DNA of 64,000 nucleotides, from NCBI RefSeq assembly GCF_000425365.1, contig NZ_AUDH01000010.1:38778-102777 (forward strand), written 5' to 3'. This DNA comes from Rubritepida flocculans DSM 14296 (GTDB lineage Bacteria > Pseudomonadota > Alphaproteobacteria > Acetobacterales > Acetobacteraceae). Positions 16,384 through 22,368 of the stretch are shown here, piece by piece (the stretch's first letter is position 1; every line of letters starts with the position of its first letter). The position numbers and the translations under genes were made by a program. A model generated the notes under the pieces. That model made no database searches, was not told where the DNA came from, and was given only the letters and a program-made list of their open reading frames with translations.

Positions 16384-17154
16384 ATGACCCCTCGTCGCGC
16401 CCTGCTCGCCCTGCCGCTCCTTGCGCTGCCCGGAACGCTCCGGGCCCAGGCGGCGCCCATCCGCTGCTTCGGCCCGGGCGGGCCCGCCCCGGCGATGAAC
16501 GCCGCCGCCACCGCCTTCCGCACCGCCACGGGCGTGGCCGTCGAGATCGTCTCCGGCCCCACCCCGCAATGGGCCGACCGCGTGCCCGCCGAGGCCGATC
16601 TGCTCTTCTCCGGCGCCGAGTACATGATGGACGAGTTCGTGGCGCGCTGGCGCGAGGCGGTGGACCCGGCCACCCGCCGCACCCTGTTCCTGCGCCCCTC
16701 GGCGCTGCTGGTCCGCCGGGGCAATCCGCGCGGCTACACCGGGCTGCGCGACCTGCTCTCCCGCCCGCCCGCCGAGGCGCGCATCCTCGCCACCGGCGGC
16801 GCCGGCCAGATGGCGCTGTGGGAGGATGTGGCCGGCCGCACCGGGGACATCGCCCTGCTGCGCGCGATGCGCGAGCGCATCGTGATGGTGGCGCCCAACA
16901 CCGGCGCGGCCCAGCGCGAGTGGCGCGAGAAGCCCGACGCCTACGATGTCTGGCTCGTCTGGAACCACTGGCAGATCGCCGCCCCCAACTACGCCGACAT
17001 CGTGGAGATCGAGGAGCCCTTCCGCATCTGGCGCGCCGCCGGGTCGGTGCTGACGCGCCGCGGCGCGGCGCGCGAGGAGGTGCGGCGCTTCGACGCCTTC
17101 CTCGCCGGGCCCGAGGGCGCGGCGGCCTTCCGCCGCTTCGGCTGGCAGGCCTGA
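16384..17154 (+). CDS. Periplasmic substrate-binding protein, AcfC-like
   Basis: A 256-residue exported binding protein. The signal peptide spans residues 1-21 (RRALLALPLLALPGTLRAQ). The mature start IRCFGPGGPAPAMNAAATAFRTATGVAVEIVSGPTPQW and LLFSGAEYMMDEF are highly characteristic of AcfC-type proteins, relatives of sulfate/molybdate ABC receptors. AcfC homologues are linked to binding sulfate or sulfated compounds, which would fit the sulfide operon it ends. No transporter permease is adjacent. A GAAGGAGA ribosome site precedes the ATG. Confidence 0.82.
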   Translation: MTPRRALLALPLLALPGTLRAQAAPIRCFGPGGPAPAMNAAATAFRTATGVAVEIVSGPTPQWADRVPAEADLLFSGAEYMMDEFVARWREAVDPATRRTLFLRPSALLVRRGNPRGYTGLRDLLSRPPAEARILATGGAGQMALWEDVAGRTGDIALLRAMRERIVMVAPNTGAAQREWREKPDAYDVWLVWNHWQIAAPNYADIVEIEEPFRIWRAAGSVLTRRGAAREEVRRFDAFLAGPEGAAAFRRFGWQA

Positions 17155-17176
17155 GCGGCCGCGCACGCGGCATGAT

Positions 17177-17433
17177 GCGGGCGGCAGCACATGCCGCCCG
17201 CCAACCCGGCGGACGCGACGATCTCGGTCGCTCGGCCGTCCGTATCATACCAGCGGCCGCTGATTTCGACTCCTGAGCAGGCGGTGCGGCCGCTGGTATG
17301 GCCTTGTTTTCGCGCGCAGCCGCCACGCCAACCCTGCGCGCGATACGGTCGGCATCTCATGCCGACCGTATCATGAGGCCTTTGCGCGGAAGCGCGGCGG
17401 GGGGCGTTCCGATACGGCCGGCGGTCCCGCCGG
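17177..17433. repeat. Cluster of four palindromes sharing a GATACGG motif; fills a 331-base gene gap
   Basis: Between acfC and the decayed citE gene (17155-17485) I see no gene but four inverted repeats: a 10-bp stem with 5-base loop at 17177-17201; 14-bp arms at 17247-17260 and 17286-17299 with a 25-base spacer; a perfect 14-bp stem with a CTC loop at 17342-17372; and a 7-bp stem at 17418-17433. GATACGG or its complement occurs four times (about 17240, 17342, 17366, 17411). The first hairpin could terminate the sulfide operon, though no T-tract follows. The rest looks like a REP-type palindromic element. Confidence 0.65.
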
Positions 17434-17485
17434 ACTGATCGCACGCGCGCGGCGCCCTGCCGGAACGACAAGCGCCTCAGCGCCT

Positions 17486-17757
17486 TCAGCGCGGCTGCCT
17501 CTCCTCTTGCCCCGGCGGCCGCGGCGCGAGGCGCAGATGCGGCCCATCCAGCATCTTTCCTTCCAGCCGCCGCGCGCCCGCAGCGCCCGCGGCCGCGGCG
17601 GCGACGAGGCAGAGCGCGCGCGCCGCCTTCGGCGCCGCGGGCATGTTCGCGGGCAGCACGCGGTCCTCTAGGTCGAGCGTCAGCGCATGCGCCGCGGCCG
17701 AGGTGGTGCGGGCGGTTTGCGCTCGCTGTCGGCGGGCACGAAGGGCCCGCTCCGCAT
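17486..17757 (-). pseudogene. Decayed CitE-like (HpcH/HpaI, citrate lyase beta-type) gene
   Basis: The minus strand holds pieces of a CitE-family lyase. MRSGPFVPADSERK at 17757 is the family N-terminus, then the frame shifts near 17690 to HALTLDLEDRVLP, the metal/CoA-binding LDLED motif. After a short Ala-rich stretch it jumps to LEGKMLDGPHLRLA, the family C-terminus, and stops at 17486. About two thirds of a normal 280-residue protein is missing between the motifs. This is therefore a frameshifted, internally deleted remnant. CitE-like enzymes with MaoC, CaiB and acyl-CoA dehydrogenase form dicarboxylate-CoA pathways, which matches the neighbours. Confidence 0.72.
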
Positions 17758-17990
17758 CGGGCGCCCCCGCTTGGGCATCAGCGCCATGCGCGGGCAGACG
17801 GCCACCACCTCGCCGCGCTGGTGAAGGCATTCGCGCCCGAACCCGACCACCCCGGAGTCGGGGCGGGAGCGCTTCTCGCGCCTGCCAATCACGCGTCGCG
17901 GCGAAAGACGGGCTTCGGGAAGCGCAGCCGCGACCGGCCGATCATCATGCCGAGCGCGAGCAGGCGTTGCCCAGCGGCTGCCCCCGGCAT
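17758..17990 (-). pseudogene. Decayed MaoC-like acyl-CoA dehydratase gene
   Basis: Directly upstream of the citE remnant on the minus strand. The ATG at 17990 opens a frame with AGQRLLALGMMIG and RFPKPVFRRDA before a stop near 17889. In another frame the sequence resumes with REKRSRPDSGVVGFGRECLHQRGEVVAVCPRMALM. Both pieces match the C-terminal half of MaoC/mesaconyl-CoA hydratase-like proteins (RFPxPVF, ESRSRPxxGIV, NQRGEVV). The N-terminal part with the catalytic residues is absent and a frameshift separates the pieces. Together with citE it marks a broken acyl-CoA degradation operon beside a still intact dehydrogenase and CoA-transferase. Confidence 0.7.
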
Positions 17991-18007
17991 GGGCGCTCCT
18001 TCGCGGT

Positions 18008-18796
18008 TCAGCCGGGGCGGTGGCCGAGGCGGCGCGAGACCTCCCGCGCCGCCTCGCGCACGCGGCGGGAGAGGGCGGCAAGGCGCGGCGCGACGCGCGG
18101 AATGGGCCCGGCCAGCATCAGCGCCGCCACCACCGCGCCGCGCGCGTCGAAGACCGGGGCGGCGACGCCCGCGACCCCTTCCGTGGCCTCGCCCAGCGTC
18201 ACGGCGTAGCCCTGCGCGCGGGTCTCGGCCACCAGCCGGCGCAGCCTGCGGCGGTCGGTCACGCTCGCGGGGCTGTGCGCGGGAAGGCGCGCGCCGCGGA
18301 GGAACTCCTCCGGCCAGGGCGGGGGCATGAAGGCGAGCATCACGCGGCCCGAGGCGGTGCAGTGGATGGGCCGCGCATCGCCCACCGTGGCGGCGAAGCG
18401 CAGCGCGGTGCGGCTCTCCACCTTGTCGGCGTAGATCATCGCGCGCCGGTCGGGCGCGAGCACGGCGAGCATCGCCGTCTCGCCCGCCTGCTCCGCCAGG
18501 CGCTCCAGCACCGGCCGCGCGGTGGCGGCGAGATCGCCATCGCCCGCCGCGGCGAGGATGGCGCGCGCGAGGCCCACGGCCTCCGGCCCCAGACGCCACA
18601 GCCCGTCGCGCTGCTCGGCATGGCCCTCGGCGGCGAGGCCGCGCAGCAGGCCGAGCAGGCTGGTCTTGGGCGCGCCGGTCACGGCGGCGAGGGCGGCGAG
18701 CGAGAGGCCCTGCGGCGCGGTGGCGAGGCGGCCCAGGATGTCCAGCACCCGCGGGACCGCGCGCGGGCCTGCGCGCGGGACGCCGCCGCCCTGCAT
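18008..18796 (-). CDS. IclR family transcriptional regulator
   Basis: A 262-residue regulator. The N-terminal winged helix-turn-helix lies at about residues 12-75 (RAVPRVLDILGRLATAPQGLSLAALAAVTGAPKTSLLGLLRGL). A GAF-like effector domain follows (VLERLAEQAGETAMLAVLAPDRRAMIYADKVES; IHCTASGRVMLAF; VAAPVFDARGAVVAALMLAGP). It probably controls the divergent acyl-CoA dehydrogenase and CoA-transferase genes; operator-like boxes lie at 19021-19055. The ATG at 18796 is one base from the stop of a short upstream frame. The effector is unknown. Confidence 0.9.
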   Translation of the reverse strand: MQGGGVPRAGPRAVPRVLDILGRLATAPQGLSLAALAAVTGAPKTSLLGLLRGLAAEGHAEQRDGLWRLGPEAVGLARAILAAAGDGDLAATARPVLERLAEQAGETAMLAVLAPDRRAMIYADKVESRTALRFAATVGDARPIHCTASGRVMLAFMPPPWPEEFLRGARLPAHSPASVTDRRRLRRLVAETRAQGYAVTLGEATEGVAGVAAPVFDARGAVVAALMLAGPIPRVAPRLAALSRRVREAAREVSRRLGHRPG

Positions 18797-18797
18797 C

Positions 18798-18992
18798 TCA
18801 GCCCCGCTCGGCGCCCGCGACGCGCAGGAACGCGCCCCCGGCGGCGCGCTGGGCGCGGATGTCGCCGGCGGACAGCGCGGGCGTCCGCGTGAAGGGCAGG
18901 AAGCCGGCCCGGCGCTGCCGCGCCGCCACGGCCTCCTCGCGCAGCGTGGCGGCCAGCAGCGCGCGGCGCCGCGGCGGCGGTCGATGGAGCAT
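18798..18992 (-). CDS. Possible 64-residue protein or remnant coupled to the IclR gene
   Basis: An open frame of 64 codons starts at an ATG preceded by a strong Shine-Dalgarno (GGGGAGGAAC, five bases away). It ends one base before the IclR gene start. The product is basic (HRPPPRRRALLAATLREEAVAARQRRAGF...), with no recognised domain. The good ribosome site and tight spacing argue that it is translated, perhaps as the first gene of an autoregulated operon. The composition would equally fit the truncated N-terminus of an exported protein, in line with decay next door. Low certainty. Confidence 0.38.
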   Translation of the reverse strand: MLHRPPPRRRALLAATLREEAVAARQRRAGFLPFTRTPALSAGDIRAQRAAGGAFLRVAGAERG

Positions 18993-19020
18993 GGGTTCCT
19001 CCCCCACCTCTGCCGGCAGC

Positions 19021-19055
19021 GTTCGCATATACGAACAGCGTATGGATTTGCGAAC
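19021..19055. promoter_or_regulatory. Operator-like palindromes for the IclR regulator
   Basis: GTTCGCATATACGAAC at 19021-19036 has inverted arms GTTCG/CGAAC around CATATA. A second, related site with TTGCGAAC ends at 19055. Such 16-17 bp A/T-centred palindromes are typical IclR-family sites. They lie between the IclR gene side and the divergent acyl-CoA dehydrogenase, where they could control both directions. The assignment to this regulator is inference. Confidence 0.6.
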
Positions 19056-19123
19056 GCCCGCGTCAAGCCTCCGCGTTGACGCGGAACCGCACGCGCCGCA
19101 TCCTCGCGCGGAAGGAAGCGCCG

Positions 19124-20290
19124 ATGGATTTCACCCTCACGCCCGAACAGGCGGCGATCCGCGAGCAGATCGCGCGCATCTGCGCGGATTTCCCCGACGA
19201 ATACTGGCTGGCGCGGGACCGCGAGGCCGCCTTCCCGCACGCGTTCCACGCCGCCATGGCCGCGGGCGGCTGGCTCGGCATCGCCATGCCGGTGGAATAC
19301 GGCGGCGCGGGCCTCGGCATCCTCGAGGCGGCGCTGATGATGGAGACCATCGCCGCCTCGGGCGCCTGCATGTCCGGCGCCTCGGCGCTGCACATGAACA
19401 TCTTCGGCCTGAACCCGGTGGTGGTGTTCGGCACGGAGGCGCAGAAGCGCCGCTTCCTGCCGCCCCTCGTCGCCGGGCGCGACAAGCCCTGCTTCGCGGT
19501 GACCGAGCCCGATGTCGGCCTCAACACCACGGAGCTCAAGACGCGCGCGGAGCGCCGCGGCGACCGCTACGTGGTCCACGGCCAGAAGATGTGGATCTCC
19601 ACCGCGCAGGTGGCGAACAGGATGCTGCTGCTCGCGCGCACCACGCCGCTCGAGCAGGTCCGGCGCAAGACCGAGGGCCTCAGCCTCTTCTACACGGAGA
19701 TCGACCGCGCGAGGGTGGAGGTGCGCCTGATCGAGAAGATGGGCCGCCACGCGGTGGACTCGAACATGGTCTTCTTCGACGGCTTCGAAATCCCCCTCGA
19801 GGACCGCATCGGCGAGGAGGGCCAGGGCTTCCGATACATCCTGCACGGCATGAACCCCGAGCGCATCCTCATCGCCGCCGAGGCGGTGGGAATCGGCCGC
19901 GCCGCCCTGCGCCGGGCTGCGGCCTATGCGAAGGAACGCCGGGTCTTCGGCCGGCCCATCGGGCAGAACCAGGCCATCCAGCACCCGCTGGCGCGCAACT
20001 GGGCGGAGCTGGAGGCCGCCGAACTCATGGTCTGGAAGGCCGCGAGCCTCTACGACGCCGGAAAGGAATGCGGCGCGGAGGCGAATGCGGCGAAATACCT
20101 CGCCGCCGAGGCCGGCTTCCGCGCGGCCGAGACGGCGGTGATGACCCATGGCGGCATGGGCTACGCGCAGGAATACCATGTGGAGCGCTACCTGCGCGAA
20201 AGCCTGATCCCGCGCATCGCGCCGGTCTCGCGCGAACTCATCCTCTCGCACATCGCCGAGCGCGTGCTCGGCCAGCCGAAATCCTATTGA
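19124..20290 (+). CDS. Acyl-CoA dehydrogenase
   Basis: A 388-residue FAD flavoprotein that introduces an alpha-beta double bond into an acyl-CoA. Visible: N-terminal helical domain (DFTLTPEQAAIREQIARIC), LGIAMPVEYGGAGLG, the FAD/substrate strand CFAVTEPDVGLNTTELKTRAER near residues 125-143, MWISTAQVANRMLLLAR, and the C-terminal domain (GRAALRRAAAYAKERRVFGRPIGQNQAIQHPLA; MTHGGMGYAQEYHVERYLRE). GGAAGGAAG precedes the ATG. With the CaiB gene and the decayed maoC and citE it formed an organic-acid CoA pathway under IclR control. The natural substrate cannot be read. Confidence 0.92.
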   Translation: MDFTLTPEQAAIREQIARICADFPDEYWLARDREAAFPHAFHAAMAAGGWLGIAMPVEYGGAGLGILEAALMMETIAASGACMSGASALHMNIFGLNPVVVFGTEAQKRRFLPPLVAGRDKPCFAVTEPDVGLNTTELKTRAERRGDRYVVHGQKMWISTAQVANRMLLLARTTPLEQVRRKTEGLSLFYTEIDRARVEVRLIEKMGRHAVDSNMVFFDGFEIPLEDRIGEEGQGFRYILHGMNPERILIAAEAVGIGRAALRRAAAYAKERRVFGRPIGQNQAIQHPLARNWAELEAAELMVWKAASLYDAGKECGAEANAAKYLAAEAGFRAAETAVMTHGGMGYAQEYHVERYLRESLIPRIAPVSRELILSHIAERVLGQPKSY

Positions 20291-20295
20291 TCGGG

Positions 20296-20337
20296 GCGCT
20301 CGACCTGAAGACGCCCGCGGCGCGCGCGGCGCTGCAC
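20296..20337. repeat. 42-bp fragment nearly identical to part of the downstream CaiB gene
   Basis: The 196-base gap between the dehydrogenase and CaiB genes begins with a segment (GCGCTCGACCTGAAGA, then CGCCCGCGGCGCGCGCGGCG...) that nearly matches 20715-20756 inside the CaiB gene, in the same reading frame (ALDLKTPAARAAL versus ALDLKKPAARAAL). The frame continues openly to 20490 without resembling any family I know. It may be a scrap of a duplicated CoA-transferase gene. Confidence 0.55.
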
Positions 20338-20486
20338 CGCTTCGCGCACCGCAACGCGGGCCTCGCGCTCCGGCCCTCGGCCTGCCCCCATGGCGCGGCG
20401 GTGCTGGCCCGGCTGGCCCGCCTCATCGCCATCGCCGCCCCCGCCGCGCGCGAGGGGCCGGAACGCCACTTCAGGGAGCACGCCCC

Positions 20487-21704
20487 ATGACCGGGACACA
20501 AGGACGCGGCTTCGGCGCGCTGGCCGGGCTCAAGGTTCTCGACCTCACCCAGGTGCTGATGGGCCCCTTCTGCACGCAAATCCTGGCCGACCACGGCGCC
20601 GAGGTGATCAAGGTGGAGGGCCCCGAGGGCGACACGACGCGCGAGGTGCCCCTGCTGGCCGCCCCGCGCGAGGGCGCGATGTTCCTCAACCTCAACCGCG
20701 GCAAGCGCGGCATCGCGCTCGACCTGAAGAAGCCCGCGGCGCGCGCGGCGCTGCTGCGCCTCGCCGAAGGGGCGGACGTGTTCATCCACTCCATGCGCGC
20801 GGAGGCCATCGCGCGGCTCGGCCTCACCTATGCCGAGGTGGGCGCGGCCAACCCGCGCATCGTCTATGCGAATGTCTATGGCTTCTCGCGCCGCGGGCCC
20901 TATGCGCCCTGGGCCGCCTATGACGACATCATCCAGGCGATCAGCGGCATGGCCGGCATCCAGGCGCGGATGCAGGGCGCCCCGTCCTATTCAGGCACGC
21001 TGGTGGCGGACAAGGTCTCGGGCCTCACCGTGCTCTACGCGATCCTGATGGCGCTGCTGCACCGCGCCCGCACCGGCGAGGGGCAGGAGATCGAGGTCGG
21101 CATGTTCGAGACCATGGCGAATTTCGTGCTGACCGACCACATCAACGGCGCGCTGTTCGACCCGCCGCGCGGCCCGCCCGTCTATCCGCGCGCCGCCTCG
21201 CCCCAGCGCCGGCCCTACCGCACGAAGGATGGCTGGATCGCGGCGCTGGTGTACACCGACAAGCAGTGGCGCGCCTTCCTCGACCTCGCCGGCCATCCGG
21301 ACTGGGCGAAGGACCCGCGCTTCGCGAGCTTCAAGGGCCGCTCGCAGCATGTGGACGAGTGCTACGGCCATGTGGCCGAGACGCTGACGACCCGCACCAC
21401 CGCCGAATGGCTGGAGGGCTTCGCGCGCGCCGGCATCCCCGCCGCCCCGGTGAACGACACCGAGGGCCTGCTGCGCGACCCGCACCTCGCCGCCACCGGC
21501 TTCTTCATCGAGCAGGAGACGCGGCACGGGCGGATGCGCTTCCCCGGCATGCCCGCCTGGTTCTCGCGCACGCCGGGGCGCGTGGAGGGCCCCGCGCCCG
21601 CCCATGGGCAGGACGGGCGCGCCGTGCTGGAGGAAGCCGGCTTCAGCGAGGCGGAGATCGCCTCACTGGTCGCAGAAGGCGGCCTTCTGCTGCCCGGGGG
21701 CTAG
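20487..21704 (+). CDS. CaiB/BaiF family CoA-transferase
   Basis: Class III CoA-transferase moving CoA between acyl-CoA and a free acid. The 405-residue protein has the family opening LAGLKVLDLTQVLMGPFCTQILADHGAEVIKVEGPEGDTTRE, with the catalytic aspartate expected in the YDDIIQAISGMAG region around residue 150. GRTGEGQEIEVGMFETMANF-like and GIPAAPVNDTEGLLRDPHL segments follow. It pairs with the upstream acyl-CoA dehydrogenase. Its last 42 bases overlap the convergent ArsR-type repressor gene. Confidence 0.92.
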   Translation: MTGTQGRGFGALAGLKVLDLTQVLMGPFCTQILADHGAEVIKVEGPEGDTTREVPLLAAPREGAMFLNLNRGKRGIALDLKKPAARAALLRLAEGADVFIHSMRAEAIARLGLTYAEVGAANPRIVYANVYGFSRRGPYAPWAAYDDIIQAISGMAGIQARMQGAPSYSGTLVADKVSGLTVLYAILMALLHRARTGEGQEIEVGMFETMANFVLTDHINGALFDPPRGPPVYPRAASPQRRPYRTKDGWIAALVYTDKQWRAFLDLAGHPDWAKDPRFASFKGRSQHVDECYGHVAETLTTRTTAEWLEGFARAGIPAAPVNDTEGLLRDPHLAATGFFIEQETRHGRMRFPGMPAWFSRTPGRVEGPAPAHGQDGRAVLEEAGFSEAEIASLVAEGGLLLPGG

Positions 21705-22058
21705 CATCTCCTCAGGCGGGCAGAAGATGTCGCGCAGCGTGATCAGCAGCCGCTCCACCCGCGGGTCCGCCACGCGGTAATGGATGGAGGTGGCGGCGCG
21801 GCGCGTCGCCACCAGCCCATCCGCCCGCAGCTTGGCGAGGTGCTGCGAGATGGCGGGCTGGGAGAGCCCCACCATCTCCGCCAGCCGCCCCACCGTCACC
21901 TCCCCCTCCGTGATCAGATGGCAGAGCAGCAGCAGCCGCCGCTCATTGGCCAGAAGGCGGAGGAGCTGGGCGGCCTCGCCGGCGCGCTCCTCCATCTCGG
22001 GGGGCAGGGCGAGGGTCTGGGTCGGAACCGAAACGTCCATGGCGGGCGCAGGTAGCAT
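21663..22058 (-). CDS. ArsR-family repressor with SqrR/BigR-type cysteine pair
   Basis: A 131-residue winged-helix repressor: helix-turn-helix TVGRLAEMVGLSQPAISQHLAKLRADGLV at residues 55-83. Cys46 (LLLLCHL) and Cys113 (DIFCPP) lie 67 residues apart, almost the spacing of the sulfide/persulfide-sensing pair of SqrR/BigR. This suggests a repressor released when the cysteines form a polysulfide bridge. A GGGAG site supports the ATG at 22058. It follows a DUF2892 protein by 15 bases, a frequent partner of BigR-like regulators. Possible targets include its own operon and the sqr operon 7 kb away (inference). Confidence 0.83.
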   Translation of the reverse strand: MLPAPAMDVSVPTQTLALPPEMEERAGEAAQLLRLLANERRLLLLCHLITEGEVTVGRLAEMVGLSQPAISQHLAKLRADGLVATRRAATSIHYRVADPRVERLLITLRDIFCPPEEMLAPGQQKAAFCDQ

Positions 22059-22073
22059 GGGAATGCTCCCGTG

Positions 22074-22277
22074 TCAGGCGCGTTTCGAATCGGCGGGGCA
22101 TGTGTTCACGCCCAGCAGGGAATAGGCCGGGCAGGTGCGCAGCAGCCCGGTGGCCAGCGGCAGCACCCCGATCCAACCCCAGACGCCGATCCAGCCCGCC
22201 AGGGCGGCGACGATGAGCAGAAGCCCCACGGCGATGCGCAGCACGCGATCGAGGCCGCCGACATTGGTTGCGAACAT
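22074..22277 (-). CDS. DUF2892 / YgaP-like small inner-membrane protein
   Basis: A 67-residue protein: FATNVGGLDRVLRIAVGLLLIVAALAGWIGVWGWIGVLPLATGLLRTCPAYSLLGVNTC. The N-terminal NVGxxDRxLRI motif, two membrane helices and the C-terminal CPAYSLLGxNTC are classic DUF2892 features. The second in-frame ATG (22277) is preferred because GGAGAG precedes it. The protein is associated with sulfur-responsive operons and with rhodanese domains in YgaP. The conserved cysteines may handle sulfane sulfur (inference). Confidence 0.85.
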   Translation of the reverse strand: MFATNVGGLDRVLRIAVGLLLIVAALAGWIGVWGWIGVLPLATGLLRTCPAYSLLGVNTCPADSKRA

Positions 22278-22368
22278 GCTGATTCTCTCCATCCAGGACG
22301 GGCCAGGCGCCCGCCCTATATTCGCCTGCGCTGATGGAAAGGGGAAGCGGCGTTTTCTGTCCCTTCCG

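Noticed and set aside
17247-17372. tRNA or small structured RNA gene
   Set aside because: The stems are long perfect palindromes without cloverleaf geometry, anticodon loop or CCA end. They fit a palindromic repeat better.
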